From: Alphaproteobacteria bacterium | GTDB lineage: Bacteria > Pseudomonadota > Alphaproteobacteria > Micavibrionales > Micavibrionaceae | Direction of reading: 5' to 3' | Assembly (NCBI GenBank): GCA_002690045.1 | Contig: NZDE01000011.1 | Coordinates: 586,582-650,581 of the forward strand | DNA length: 64,000 nt | Shown: piece by piece, positions 36,111 through 46,006 of the stretch | Position numbering within the stretch: position 1 is the first letter of the stretch | Layout of the letters: each line of letters starts with the position of its first letter | Notes under the pieces: generated by a model | Told to the model about the DNA's origin: nothing | The model's database searches: none | The model's input: the letters and a program-made list of their open reading frames with translations, nothing else | Made by a program: the position numbers and the translations under genes

Positions 36111-36118
36111 CCCCCCCC
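36111..36118 (-). promoter_or_regulatory. Run of eight G acting as ribosome-binding site
   Basis: The plus strand shows eight C at 36111-36118, so the coding strand reads GGGGGGGGTGA just before the ATG at 36107. It is the only Shine-Dalgarno-like element for the unknown membrane protein. Homopolymer runs of this length are prone to slippage, which would change spacing to the start codon. Confidence 0.5.
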
Positions 36119-36129
36119 AAGCATATGTA

Positions 36130-37386
36130 TTAAACCGCCACTAACAGTGCATGGCGTTTTTTACCTGACGAGAGTTTGATATAGCCATCTTCCGTTACAT
36201 CTGCCGCGGATAGGACATAGCCCATATCTGATAGGGACTTATCATTGACGCGCGCGCCACCACCTTTGATGAGACGCTTGACCTCACCGCCGGAGCTCGC
36301 AAGGCCAGTATCTTGGAAGGCCTGAAGGACGGTAACGCCTTCGCCCTGAAGCTGCGCAAGCTTGACTTCAACGCGTGGCAGGTCAGCGCCAACACTACCT
36401 TGTTCAAATGTTTTGCGTGCAGTTTCTGCGGCATCGTCTGCTGCAGCCTGACCGTGCAGCCATTTGGTCGCTTCGTAAGCAAGGATTTTTTTGCCTTCGT
36501 TCATTTCTGCGCCTTCAAGGGCATCAATTTTGGTAATTTCATCCATTGGCAATTTCGTAAAGATACGAATGAGTTTTGAAAGATCCGCATCATCACAATT
36601 ACGCCAGAATTGGTAATAATCATAAGGGCTGAGCATGTCACCATTGAGCCATATTGCACCACCTACAGATTTACCCATCTTCTCCCCATTGGCTTTGGTC
36701 AGCAATGGGCAGGTTAAGACGAATAATTCAGCCCCGCTAATGCGGCGACCAAGGTCTATACCGCCAACCATATTACCCCATTGGTCAGAACCGCCAAGTT
36801 GTAACGACGTGCCAAAGCGCTTATTTAGTTCAACAAAGTCATAAGCTTGCAAGATCATATAGTTAAATTCAAGGAAGCTAAGCGGCTGTTCACGCTCTAG
36901 GCGAAGTTTCACGCTATCCATCGTCAACATACGGTTGACGGAGAAATGACGGCCATAATCACGCAGGAAGTCGATATATTTAAATTCAAGCATCCAGTCT
37001 GCATTATTGACCATCTGCGCGCCATTACCGCTATCACCATAGGTAAGGAAGCTATCGAACGCCGTCTTAATAGATGCAATATTGCCGTTAATTTCATCAA
37101 GCGTCTTCATTTGACGAAGTTCGTCTTTACCGGTTGGATCGCCAAGCATAGTTGTCGCGCCGCCCATAAGGGTTAATGGACGGTGGCCGCATTCCTGAAA
37201 CCAGTGCAGCATAATAATCGACATCAAATTACCGATATGTAGCGACTTTGCCGTGGCGTCATAACCGCAATAAGCGGTAACCATACCTTCTGACAATTTT
37301 TTATCCAAAGCTTCAGCATCAGAAATTTGATGAATCATTCCACGCTGTTCAAGCACATTTAAAAAATCAGATTTGTATTGCGCCAT
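36130..37386 (-). CDS. tyrS: Tyrosyl-tRNA synthetase
   Basis: Class I aminoacyl-tRNA synthetase charging tRNA-Tyr. 418 residues: the HIGH-type motif HIGN at 50-53, tyrosine-pocket segments YDFVELNKRFG and LGGSDQWGN, the KMSKS-type loop KMGKS near residue 236, and a C-terminal S4 RNA-binding domain (VKRLIKGGGARVNDKSL). Length and motifs are typical of the bacterial TyrRS short clade. It diverges from anmK, which starts 80 bases away. Confidence 0.97.
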   Translation of the reverse strand: MAQYKSDFLNVLEQRGMIHQISDAEALDKKLSEGMVTAYCGYDATAKSLHIGNLMSIIMLHWFQECGHRPLTLMGGATTMLGDPTGKDELRQMKTLDEINGNIASIKTAFDSFLTYGDSGNGAQMVNNADWMLEFKYIDFLRDYGRHFSVNRMLTMDSVKLRLEREQPLSFLEFNYMILQAYDFVELNKRFGTSLQLGGSDQWGNMVGGIDLGRRISGAELFVLTCPLLTKANGEKMGKSVGGAIWLNGDMLSPYDYYQFWRNCDDADLSKLIRIFTKLPMDEITKIDALEGAEMNEGKKILAYEATKWLHGQAAADDAAETARKTFEQGSVGADLPRVEVKLAQLQGEGVTVLQAFQDTGLASSGGEVKRLIKGGGARVNDKSLSDMGYVLSAADVTEDGYIKLSSGKKRHALLVAV

Positions 37387-37465
37387 AATTTTACTCTCTT
37401 GTTTCGCTCAGCCATGTTAAGTATTGTAAAAATAGATTAATGATAATTAGCAAAGGCGAGAAGAA

Positions 37466-38563
37466 ATGCCAAGCCCTTATATAATCATCGGCCTAATGAG
37501 TGGCACATCTTTAGACGGAATAGACGCCGCATTAATTGAAACAGATGGTGAGCGCCATGTTAAACGCATTGATTTTATGTCACGCCCTTATGATGATGCG
37601 CTCCGCGATAAATTACGCCGCTGCCTAGGCCAACAAGACGCCACGCAGGATTATATTCAAGACGCCGCACGGGACATGACCCTTGCACATAGCGCACTGG
37701 TTAAAGAGTTATGCGCCGCGCATCCTGATTTACAGATAGACGCCATTGGCTTTCACGGACAAACAATTTATCACGCGCCAAATGATGGCGTGACAATTCA
37801 AATTGGTGATGCCGCGCTGCTCGCCGAAGATACAGGCATTGATGTTATTTATGATTTCCGCAGCGCGGATGTAGCTGCGGGCGGTGAAGGTGCACCATTA
37901 TTACCATTATATCACCGTGCTATTGCGTTAAATGAAGGACTAGACTTACCCGTCACATTCCTTAACATTGGCGGCGTTAGCAATATTACGCAGATCGGCG
38001 GTGCAGATGACGCTGCGATTTATGCCTGTGACACTGGCCCTGGCAATGCGTTAATTGATGATGCTATGCAGCGCCTATTTAATAAAAAGTACGATACGGA
38101 CGGTATCGTTTCAAAAAACGGAGTAATCCACACAGATATTCTAGATAAATGGATGGCGCACCCTTATTTCAAACGCAGCGCACCGAAATCCCTCGACCGT
38201 GATGCATGGGCGGTTGAAGACGCCTATAGCCTTGCACCGCATGACAGCGTCGCAACATTAGCTGCCTTTACGATAGAGAGCATCAGCCATCACATTACAT
38301 CCACCAATGCCGTATATGTGTGCGGCGGCGGGCGGCATAATACATTTTTTATGGATGGTTTATCTGCGAAGTTATCTTGCCCCGTAAAGCCAATTGAAGC
38401 GCTTGGCTATAACGGCGATTCAATCGAAGCTGAAGGCTTTGCTTATCTTGCAGCGCGCATATTAAACGGGCAGCCTGTTTCCCTGCCCACAACGACGGGC
38501 ACGGCGCCTAATACACTAAGCGGAAGCATTTACAAGCGCGCGCAAGACCGCCACGCTATTTAA
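37466..38563 (+). CDS. anmK: Anhydro-N-acetylmuramic acid kinase
   Basis: Opens and phosphorylates 1,6-anhydro-MurNAc to MurNAc-6-phosphate in peptidoglycan recycling, so it complements the lytic transglycosylase encoded nearby. 365 residues: GLMSGTSLDGIDAAL ATP loop at the N-terminus, IGFHGQTIYH, LNIGGVSNIT, CDTGPGNALIDD, and YVCGGGRHN. GGCGAGAAG ribosome-binding site. The tyrS/anmK divergent arrangement is common in alphaproteobacteria. Its 3' end overlaps the convergent unknown gene by eight bases. Confidence 0.96.
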   Translation: MPSPYIIIGLMSGTSLDGIDAALIETDGERHVKRIDFMSRPYDDALRDKLRRCLGQQDATQDYIQDAARDMTLAHSALVKELCAAHPDLQIDAIGFHGQTIYHAPNDGVTIQIGDAALLAEDTGIDVIYDFRSADVAAGGEGAPLLPLYHRAIALNEGLDLPVTFLNIGGVSNITQIGGADDAAIYACDTGPGNALIDDAMQRLFNKKYDTDGIVSKNGVIHTDILDKWMAHPYFKRSAPKSLDRDAWAVEDAYSLAPHDSVATLAAFTIESISHHITSTNAVYVCGGGRHNTFFMDGLSAKLSCPVKPIEALGYNGDSIEAEGFAYLAARILNGQPVSLPTTTGTAPNTLSGSIYKRAQDRHAI

Positions 38564-39299
38564 CATTTAGCGGATAAATATAAGATGGGTTGCTGGGCTT
38601 TTTCGCGCGCGTTGTCTTTAATTCAGCATGACCGACATAAAGCTCGCCTTCTTTATATTCGCTGCGGGCGCCTATCGGATACGGTAAAATAGTTAATCGC
38701 TGCGCCGCCCAGTTAAAGTGATGCTCAATAGCAGCAACATTATCAAACTGCACTTTACGCATACCCTTTACATCATCAAATGCAACGTCAATATCAGGCA
38801 GCGGGTATTGATATATACGCGGCGTAGATTTTCTAGTTGGCGCATCTTCACCTAACTCTTCATCAAAATCATTCACATAACCATCACCCGCCCAGCAAAT
38901 TTGCTCTGCGTTTTCCACGACGTCATATGTGACATCCGCATAATTCATATGTACCGTTGTAGATTGGCGCCGGCCTTCGCCAATGGTGGCGACTACTTCG
39001 ATATTATTCACGTTTAAAAATATCGGGTTGATCGAGCCGTCTTCACCTATACAAGTTAAGCGCACATAATCATGCAGCAGCGTAAAAGCCTGCGCCTCGC
39101 CCGAAAAACTTTGGTCGATATACTTCTTCACAAGTCGATTACGCGGCATTTCGCCCATCTCCATGTCAAAAACAGCGTTGTCACTAATAAGGACTTGCGT
39201 GTTATCGCCAATATTATATAGCGTCATTTCGGCAGCATAATCTTTTTTCTTAACCATAGGCCCTGTCTTCTTATCATTTGATGAATTTTCATTTTGCAT
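38556..39299 (-). CDS. Unknown protein
   Basis: 247 residues, no signal peptide or membrane helix, beta-rich by pattern. The N-terminal 15 residues are Asn/Ser/Lys-rich and may not be translated if the internal ATG of MVKKKDYAAEM is used. There is a repeated theme of short hydrophobic strands separated by charged turns (TQVLISDNAVFDMEMGEMP; VEVVATIGEGRRQSTTVHM-like). I do not recognise it. It lies 46 bases downstream of the putative metallopeptidase gene, on the same strand. Confidence 0.6.
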   Translation of the reverse strand: MQNENSSNDKKTGPMVKKKDYAAEMTLYNIGDNTQVLISDNAVFDMEMGEMPRNRLVKKYIDQSFSGEAQAFTLLHDYVRLTCIGEDGSINPIFLNVNNIEVVATIGEGRRQSTTVHMNYADVTYDVVENAEQICWAGDGYVNDFDEELGEDAPTRKSTPRIYQYPLPDIDVAFDDVKGMRKVQFDNVAAIEHHFNWAAQRLTILPYPIGARSEYKEGELYVGHAELKTTRAKKPSNPSYIYPLNVK

Positions 39300-39345
39300 A
39301 ATTTAAGGCAAAATGCAAGGTTAAACTGCCTTTTTATCCGTTAGA

Positions 39346-40203
39346 CTATAAATGATCGTAAATCATAGAATCATCACTGCCCGGATATTTCTCTGATGTC
39401 CGCGCGATGTAGCGGTCTTGTGCCGCGCTGGTATGCATTAAGCGGGTAGCTTTGAACAAGCTCATATTTTGCAAATAATTCTGCCCATTCGCCATTTGTC
39501 CAAATTCTTTTAAGAACGCCTCGCTCATATAAGGCGTTTGACCATCATTACGCTGCATATTAAACATGAATCCCTGACGCTGACCTTGCGCTTTGCCTTT
39601 CCAATATCCACGCACTGCGCGCATAGCCTTATAATCATATTGGCGACAATGCGCGGTTTCTAACCATGCCTTGAATACTGCGCGTCGTGCCGCGCCATTT
39701 TCAACGTATTTTTCACTGCGCTGCGCCACTTTTTCAAAAACACGGCACAAAGCGCCTTCATCTTTTTTCGCGGCCGCCCAATACCCTGCCCTCGGGTCTT
39801 TCTTATGTTGTTCCCATGCAATTTGCACCTGCGTAGCATAGGCATCAGCCTCGGATGCACGCACGTTAACAACATGGTCAAAAATATGAATGTGACGGCG
39901 AAGCAGCAACCCTTGTTTTTCCTGCCACACATGGCGCAATTCATGCCCTAATGATAGCAGCTGCGCTTGTTCACTTCCATATGGCGACAATGCTACGCTA
40001 TTGCCAATAGCGCGATACGCAGCTTCGCCCGCAGGCAAGCGCTCATCATATAAAATACGCGTTTTATGTGATTTCATTTGCGCTGCTAATTGCGCACCCG
40101 TTTTCGTTTCAGCTAACGTAGCCAATAATAAGCTTATCCGCGCCCTATCTTCGGCACGAACTTTTTCAGGATCTTTTAATTTTCTTATCAGCTTCTTTAG
40201 CAT
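39346..40203 (-). CDS. Putative metallopeptidase with HExxH-type motif (HELRH)
   Basis: With the ATG at 40203, 285 residues, Arg/Lys-rich, no signal peptide. A conserved-looking block LLSLGHELRHVWQEKQG has the HExxH zinc-binding pattern (HELRH), and an Asp/Glu-containing segment (VNVRASEADAYATQ) about 27 residues later could supply the third ligand. The EADAYA pattern is seen in small bacterial DUF metallopeptidases of the DUF6782 type; that assignment is from memory of the pattern. The C-terminal half contains the stretch KGKAQGQRQGF. Substrate unknown. Alternative TTG start at 40242. Confidence 0.6.
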   Translation of the reverse strand: MLKKLIRKLKDPEKVRAEDRARISLLLATLAETKTGAQLAAQMKSHKTRILYDERLPAGEAAYRAIGNSVALSPYGSEQAQLLSLGHELRHVWQEKQGLLLRRHIHIFDHVVNVRASEADAYATQVQIAWEQHKKDPRAGYWAAAKKDEGALCRVFEKVAQRSEKYVENGAARRAVFKAWLETAHCRQYDYKAMRAVRGYWKGKAQGQRQGFMFNMQRNDGQTPYMSEAFLKEFGQMANGQNYLQNMSLFKATRLMHTSAAQDRYIARTSEKYPGSDDSMIYDHL

Positions 40204-40247
40204 AACGGTAATATATTTACCATAATGTTGACGAATATACAAGAGTA

Positions 40248-41093
40248 TTAAGGCTGACGATATTGCGGCTTTGTAATTTTGTCGTAAAACGCCTTTTTGC
40301 TTTGGTCGTCCCAGTTATAGGTAAATAACGGGTTGCGCGTATTATCCTGCCCCATAAATGGAATAGATGACGCACTGAAACGGACAAATGTTCTAAACCC
40401 ATCTGCAGGCGCTGTATCAGGCTCATGCGGGCAATAAGCGTTGAGCAAATGCAGCGTATAGGCTGGCGGATGATACGGCGTTACGCCCTGACATTGCTGC
40501 GCCAAGGCATTGAAGATTTCTTTCTTTTTCAATGTCGCTGGATCAACCGTTAACGGCGCTGCATAAAACTTTGTTGGCAGCATATTACAAATCGAAATTT
40601 GGTGCTGCACGGGCTGCGGAATAATAATTGGCTTTTGGAAACCATCAATATGCACGCCTGAAGGGCGGTGCGTATCGTCTTTTTTAACAATGCTTTGCTG
40701 TATCGTCAGATAAATATATTGATCATCTAAATGCGGATTGATCATGCGTTCCAATTCAATTTCACGCTTGAGTAAGTCACCGTAATTATCCCAAATGATT
40801 TGCGGAATCTGGTAGTCTGTCTTTGGGAATTTAATCGGTAAATCCTCAATACAAAGCCCATCCGCACCGACAAAGCTTGCATCCGCCGCTGTTGGTACGA
40901 CGTGAACGCCCTGCGGAATTGTCGCATTCGAGAACTGTGAAGTTAATGTCACCGCTTGGTCAAACGGCGTACGATTAACAATACGGTCAAGAATGACAGG
41001 TAAGTGCGGCTTCGTTAAACGCGCTGGATCCCATTCTGTGCCAATTTCTTTACGTGTACGGCCTTGATATTCAAATCGCTGTTGGTCTTGCAT
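40248..41093 (-). CDS. Putative 2-oxoglutarate/Fe(II)-type oxygenase
   Basis: The ATG at 41093 with AGGGAGA ribosome-binding site gives 281 residues. The region RPSGVHIDGFQKP contains an H-x-D pair. About 80 residues later NAYCPHEPDT, then GFRTFVRFSAS, could supply the distal His and the 2-oxoglutarate-binding Arg of a double-stranded beta-helix dioxygenase. The H-x-D...H...R order fits the superfamily, but the overall sequence is unlike characterised members to my eye, so this is a fold-level guess. It lies between alaS and the putative metallopeptidase, same strand. Confidence 0.5.
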   Translation of the reverse strand: MQDQQRFEYQGRTRKEIGTEWDPARLTKPHLPVILDRIVNRTPFDQAVTLTSQFSNATIPQGVHVVPTAADASFVGADGLCIEDLPIKFPKTDYQIPQIIWDNYGDLLKREIELERMINPHLDDQYIYLTIQQSIVKKDDTHRPSGVHIDGFQKPIIIPQPVQHQISICNMLPTKFYAAPLTVDPATLKKKEIFNALAQQCQGVTPYHPPAYTLHLLNAYCPHEPDTAPADGFRTFVRFSASSIPFMGQDNTRNPLFTYNWDDQSKKAFYDKITKPQYRQP

Positions 41094-41155
41094 TATTCTT
41101 CTCCCTGAATGAAGCAAGACCTTAGAACAGCACCTATCTTATGTCAACACAAGAC

Positions 41156-43813
41156 TTAACCAGCAAGACTGCCTTCGATTGCAACCGCTGCATCATTGGC
41201 TGCCCCTGCATTTGGGCCGCCGGCTTGCGCCATGTCTGGGCGGCCGCCGCCACCTTTGCCGCCAAGCGCTTCGGCACCGACGCGAACAAGATCAACCGCA
41301 CTGATTTTGTCTGTAAGGTCATCGGTGACCCCAACGACGATAGATGCCTTGCCTTCATTGGTTGCGATTAATGCAATAACACCTGAGCCGATTTTGACTT
41401 TTAGCTCATCAGCCATAGGCTTGAGGTCTTTTGGTGGGAATCCATCCAAGACTTTAGCAATATAGCGTACGCCTGAAACATCTTTAATCTCATCAGCTGC
41501 ACTGCCATTCGCTGCGCCGCCGCCAAGAGCGATGTCTTTACGAAGTTTGGCAACTTCAGCTTCAAGTTTTTTACGCTCATCAAGGATTTGTTCCAAACGA
41601 TCTGAAAGCTCATCTGGCGTAGTTTTTACGCGCTGTGCAAGCTGCGCCAATTGACCATCACGGCCATTGAGGTAACTTAACGCTGTTTCACCCGCGATCG
41701 CTTCGATACGGCGCACTCCAGCTGATACAGCGCTTTCACCGAGGATTTTGAACAAGCCGACATCCCCTGTACGGCGCGCATGCGTACCGCCACAAAGCTC
41801 GACTGAGAAATACTTCCCTTTGGCATTTTGTGTGCCCATCGTTAAGACGCGCACCTCGTCATCATATTTTTCACCAAACAAAGCCATTGCGCCTGCCTCA
41901 ACCGCTTCGTCTTTATTCATTAGACGCGTTACAACTTCTGTATTCGCGCGAATTTCATCATTAACGATTTTCTCGACTTCAGCCGTTTGTTCGGGGGTTA
42001 ATGGCAGTGGCTGCGATATATCAAAACGCAGGCGATCTGGCGCAACAAGAGAGCCTTTTTGCGTGACGTGATCACCAAGCACTTGACGCAATGCCGCATG
42101 TAGCAAATGCGTTGCTGAGTGATGCGCGCGAATATTTTGACGGCGCGCATGGTCGATTTTCATTTCCAAAGCGTCATTGGCATTTAACGTGCCTTCGCTC
42201 ACTTTAACTTTATGGACAAAGATTTTACCCAACACTTTTTGCGTATCCAGTACATCAGCCTTACCGCCCGCAGCCATAACTGCCCCAGTGTCACCAATCT
42301 GACCACCACTTTCTCCGTAAAATGGTGTTTGGTTCGTGACAAGCATCGCTTCGTCACCTTTGCTGATTTGGTCAACGCGCTTACCATCTTTAAGCAGCGC
42401 CTTAATTACGCCTTCAGCTTGATGCGTTTCATAGCCCAAGAAATCAGTCGCGCCAATTTCATCTTCCAAATCGAACCAGATTTTCTCTAGCTTGGCATCG
42501 CCGCTACCGCTCCATGCGGCGCGTGCTTTGGCTTTTTGTTCATCCATGCATTTATCAAATGTGTCTGTATCCACACCAATTTCGCGCTGACGCAATGAAT
42601 CCTGCGTTAAGTCGAGCGGGAAACCATAAGTATCATACAATTTAAACGCAACGTCACCAGAGAGCTGATCCCCAGCGCCAAGGTCTGACGTTTCTGCATC
42701 CAAAAGTTTCATGCCGCGGTCTAGCATAGAAAGGAAGCGTGTCTCTTCCATCTTCAATGTTTCAGTTATCAAGCTTTCGGCGCGGCGCAGCTCACCAAAG
42801 TGTTCGCCCATTTTACCGATAAGCGTTGGAATAATTTTGTAAAGCATTGCATCTTTACTGCCGAGCAAATAGGCGTGACGCATTGCGCGGCGCATAATAC
42901 GGCGCAATACATAACCGCGCCCTTCGTTTGATGGCATCACGCCATCCGCGAGCAAAAATGATGTTGCGCGAATATGGTCAGCAATCACGCGGTGCGATGC
43001 AAAATGATCCTTGTCATCAGCATCAATGCCCGTCAGATTGGCACTATGTTCAATTAATGCACGCATCACGTCGATGTCATAGTTACAGTTCGAGCCCATA
43101 AGCGTTGCCGCCATACGCTCTAGCCCCATACCTGTATCAATAGACGGCTTAGGTAGGTTTTCACGCACACCACCTTCAAGCTGGTTATATTGCATGAAAA
43201 CAAGGTTCCAAATTTCAATGAAGCGGTCGCCATCTTCTTCTGGCGAACCTGGAGGGCCACCCCAAATATGTTCGCCATGATCATAGAAAATTTCAGTACA
43301 TGGGCCGCATGGGCCAGTATCGCCCATTGACCAGAAGTTATCAGATGTCGCGATGCGGATGATTTTATCATCACCGAAGCCAGCAACTTTTTTCCAGATA
43401 TTTACCGCTTCATCATCATCGTGATAAACCGTTACAAGCAACTTGTCTTTCGGCAGGCAAAATTCTTTAGTGATTAATTCCCATGCGAAGGCGATAGCGT
43501 CATCTTTAAAATAATCACCGAAAGAGAAATTACCGAGCATTTCAAAGAATGTGTGGTGACGCGCCGTATAGCCAACATTTTCAAGGTCGTTATGTTTACC
43601 GCCTGCACGCACACATTTTTGTGATGTTGTTGCACGCGTATAATCGCGCTCTTCTGCTCCAATGAAAACGTTTTTAAACTGGTTCATACCCGCATTGGTA
43701 AACATCAATGTCGGGTCGTTTTGTGGAACAAGCGAAGATGAGCTTACAACTTCATGCCCATTCTTTTTGTAATAGTCCAAAAATGTATTGCGGATTTCGT
43801 TTACTGTTTTCAT
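41156..43813 (-). CDS. alaS: Alanyl-tRNA synthetase
   Basis: Class II synthetase for tRNA-Ala with an editing domain. The ATG at 43813 (885 residues) is preferred; an in-frame GTG three codons upstream sits too near the AAGGCG ribosome-binding site. Order: aminoacylation domain ([30 protein letters not shown]), tRNA-recognition helices, editing domain with the zinc/catalytic elements [12 protein letters not shown] and [15 protein letters not shown], a coiled coil, and the C-terminal glycine-rich C-Ala domain ([16 protein letters not shown]). Full length and intact. Confidence 0.97.
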   Translation of the reverse strand: MKTVNEIRNTFLDYYKKNGHEVVSSSSLVPQNDPTLMFTNAGMNQFKNVFIGAEERDYTRATTSQKCVRAGGKHNDLENVGYTARHHTFFEMLGNFSFGDYFKDDAIAFAWELITKEFCLPKDKLLVTVYHDDDEAVNIWKKVAGFGDDKIIRIATSDNFWSMGDTGPCGPCTEIFYDHGEHIWGGPPGSPEEDGDRFIEIWNLVFMQYNQLEGGVRENLPKPSIDTGMGLERMAATLMGSNCNYDIDVMRALIEHSANLTGIDADDKDHFASHRVIADHIRATSFLLADGVMPSNEGRGYVLRRIMRRAMRHAYLLGSKDAMLYKIIPTLIGKMGEHFGELRRAESLITETLKMEETRFLSMLDRGMKLLDAETSDLGAGDQLSGDVAFKLYDTYGFPLDLTQDSLRQREIGVDTDTFDKCMDEQKAKARAAWSGSGDAKLEKIWFDLEDEIGATDFLGYETHQAEGVIKALLKDGKRVDQISKGDEAMLVTNQTPFYGESGGQIGDTGAVMAAGGKADVLDTQKVLGKIFVHKVKVSEGTLNANDALEMKIDHARRQNIRAHHSATHLLHAALRQVLGDHVTQKGSLVAPDRLRFDISQPLPLTPEQTAEVEKIVNDEIRANTEVVTRLMNKDEAVEAGAMALFGEKYDDEVRVLTMGTQNAKGKYFSVELCGGTHARRTGDVGLFKILGESAVSAGVRRIEAIAGETALSYLNGRDGQLAQLAQRVKTTPDELSDRLEQILDERKKLEAEVAKLRKDIALGGGAANGSAADEIKDVSGVRYIAKVLDGFPPKDLKPMADELKVKIGSGVIALIATNEGKASIVVGVTDDLTDKISAVDLVRVGAEALGGKGGGGRPDMAQAGGPNAGAANDAAVAIEGSLAG

Positions 43814-43998
43814 CGTTTTCACGCCTTAAATTTAAATATTTTATGACAGATGAATATAAAGATTATTAAGGGGGTTTTGCAAGAGCAAACACAGTTATAC
43901 GCCCCTTACCCGCCGCTTTTTTATAGATTATATTGACCCTTCCCCCATTCCGCTTTACAAATAGCTTTATAACAATAAAGTTTCAGGGATTTATGTGC

Positions 43999-44511
43999 AT
44001 GAGCAAGCTGCAAGAACTATTTCAATCACTATACGAGAACGATGCGCAGGAATGGGTTGAAACAGCATCCCGTATGGTCGAGGCGCCTTTGGGTGAGCAA
44101 CATCAAGAAGCCTTAGCACATACACTCGACGCTTTAAGCAACATATCCAAACAGTTCAATCACATTGTTGCAAATATGGATATGCATAATTTATATATTG
44201 CTGAACATATATATGCGGATATGCCCGTCAGCGCCCAGAAAAACATTATTGATTTTGCCGTAGAGGTTAACAAAGAACCACGCGGCGAAAATAATCACAT
44301 GACGAATTATCCGCAATATAATGAATTGCGCGTGGAGTGCGATTTATTTGCGGCTAACTTTGCTAAACTCCCCGCCATGTCTCAGCACTTTTACCGTGAA
44401 TCTCTGAAGTTATATAGTGATACCATCCTGCCGCTATTACACGACCAAGCGCGCAGCTTTGAGGCAGAAGCAACAAAAGACCTACCCGACATAAAATTTG
44501 ATTTAGAATAG
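43999..44511 (+). CDS. Unknown helical protein
   Basis: The ATG at 43999 is chosen because CAGGGA lies about nine bases upstream; an ATG two codons earlier is possible. 170 residues, acidic, almost entirely helical by composition, with the segments LQELFQSLYENDAQEWVE, LAHTLDALSNISKQFNHI and HDQARSFEAEATKDLPD. No membrane segment or known motif. It may be a small coiled-coil or four-helix protein. It converges on panD with 13 bases between stops. Confidence 0.6.
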   Translation: MSKLQELFQSLYENDAQEWVETASRMVEAPLGEQHQEALAHTLDALSNISKQFNHIVANMDMHNLYIAEHIYADMPVSAQKNIIDFAVEVNKEPRGENNHMTNYPQYNELRVECDLFAANFAKLPAMSQHFYRESLKLYSDTILPLLHDQARSFEAEATKDLPDIKFDLE

Positions 44512-44524
44512 AAAATAAATTGGG

Positions 44525-44872
44525 TTAGATGACCTTATTCTGGTCGTCAACAATAATGACAGTAGGGTCATGAGCCTTAGCTTCGGCGTCATCCATTTGG
44601 GCGTAGGCACAAATAATAACCAGATCATTTTTCTGCACTAAGCGCGCCGCCGCACCATTAATACCGATGATGCCGCTGCCGCGTTCACCCTCAATCACAT
44701 AGGTCGTGAAACGTGCGCCATTATTGATGTTCAACACATCCACCTGTTCATGCAACAGCAGCCCTGCTTGATCCATCAAATCACGGTCAATTGTTATAGA
44801 CCCGTTATAATCGATATCCGTCTGCGTAACTGTCGCACGATGGATTTTTGTTTTTAACATTGTTAAGATCAT
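44525..44872 (-). CDS. panD: Aspartate 1-decarboxylase precursor
   Basis: Pyruvoyl enzyme that makes beta-alanine from aspartate for pantothenate and CoA. 115 residues. Self-cleavage occurs between G24 and S25 in DYNGSITID, turning Ser into the pyruvoyl group; the position equals that of E. coli PanD, which supports the start at 44872. The catalytic [19 protein letters not shown] block is complete. Monocistronic on the minus strand; it diverges from the HIT gene. Confidence 0.96.
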   Translation of the reverse strand: MILTMLKTKIHRATVTQTDIDYNGSITIDRDLMDQAGLLLHEQVDVLNINNGARFTTYVIEGERGSGIIGINGAAARLVQKNDLVIICAYAQMDDAEAKAHDPTVIIVDDQNKVI

Positions 44873-44982
44873 TTGCTTAGTACAACTCCGCTATTCTTTA
44901 TTTATGTGCGCACTACTCACCCCTCCCGCTTTCATATATAATCACACACAGAGAATCAAGATAATTTAGAAGGACAATATTC

Positions 44983-45345
44983 ATGGCTTATGATGACAAT
45001 AATATTTTCGCAAAAATCCTACGTGGCGAAATTCCGTGTAATAAGATCTATGAAGACGACTTTTCCCTTGCCTTTCATGACATCGCGCCCAAAGCAAAAC
45101 AACATATTCTGGTCATCCCCAAAGGTGCGTATACAGATATAGTGGACTTTGGCGCGAATGGGTCAGCAGAAGAGATAAAAGGCTTTTACAGCGCCGTTTC
45201 AAAAATCGCGAAAGATGAAGGGCTGACTCAAGACGGGTTCCGTTCCATCGCCAACACTGGAAATTTTGGCGGGCAGGAAGTGCCGCATTATCACATCCAC
45301 CTGCTTGGCGGAGAGCCTATTGGCGCCCTACGCAGCAATGTTTAA
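44983..45345 (+). CDS. HIT-family (HinT-like) nucleotide hydrolase
   Basis: 120 residues, the size of HinT purine-nucleoside phosphoramidases. The histidine triad is H102, H104 and H106 in EVPHYHIHLLGG, and the N-terminal IFAKILRGEIPCNKIYEDD and FHDIAPKAKQHILVIPK are canonical. AGAAGGA ribosome-binding site. It probably hydrolyses adenylyl conjugates in the cytoplasm; the physiological substrate in bacteria is not settled. Its stop overlaps the convergent J-domain gene by four bases. Confidence 0.93.
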   Translation: MAYDDNNIFAKILRGEIPCNKIYEDDFSLAFHDIAPKAKQHILVIPKGAYTDIVDFGANGSAEEIKGFYSAVSKIAKDEGLTQDGFRSIANTGNFGGQEVPHYHIHLLGGEPIGALRSNV

Positions 45346-45917
45346 GAATGCCCGAGACGCTTAAAACTATCATGCAGTGCATGAGAGCAATCATTTAGAT
45401 GGCGCGGCGCGTTGTTGAATGCATGTCCACTACCAGCATGAAAGTTGAAGACCGTTGAAAGATCACCGTTCTCATAATCCCCATTCGCCATTCTTGATGC
45501 CGCAGCCTTGTACCGCTCAATATCCGCATCTGTATACCCAAAGTTCTCACGGAAACTGTTGAATTCGTCAGGAGCCGCAGATTTCTGGAAACTATGTTTT
45601 GAACGGGCGGCCCCCGCTTGCTTTGAGGTGAAGTCGGATACTGTTTCGCCTTTATTCTCACCGCTTTCATAAGTATAACTGTAACCGCGCGATGTAAGTT
45701 CCCGATCATATTCTTCGCGTACGTTTTTTAACACTTCATAAGCCCTGCCTATGGCAAGAAATTGGTCCTCATACCCTTTGCGTCTATCAGGATGATATTT
45801 CATTGAAAGCTTTTTATATGCTTTTTTGATTTCGAGGTCTGATGCCATTGGCTCAACACCTAAGCGCGCATAAAGCACTGGCGCAAAATCTTCATCTTTA
45901 ATCATTATCCTAGACAT
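45342..45917 (-). CDS. J-domain protein
   Basis: With ATG at 45917 (GAGG ribosome-binding site) the product has 191 residues. The J domain spans about residues 10-75 with the DnaK-stimulating HPD at 42-44 (MKYHPDRRKG). The remainder is not the zinc-finger/C-terminal region of DnaJ; it is Ser/Gly/Asn-rich with a GYTDADIERYKAAAS helix and a His-rich end (HAFNNAPRHLNDCSHALH). It is therefore a specialised class C co-chaperone of unknown client. Confidence 0.85.
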   Translation of the reverse strand: MSRIMIKDEDFAPVLYARLGVEPMASDLEIKKAYKKLSMKYHPDRRKGYEDQFLAIGRAYEVLKNVREEYDRELTSRGYSYTYESGENKGETVSDFTSKQAGAARSKHSFQKSAAPDEFNSFRENFGYTDADIERYKAAASRMANGDYENGDLSTVFNFHAGSGHAFNNAPRHLNDCSHALHDSFKRLGHS

Positions 45918-46006
45918 ATATAACCTCACACACCATGTATTAAACCATACATAATTTAACATAACGATGCGCACATGTCAAAGATATATCATTTCACACA
46001 AGTAAA

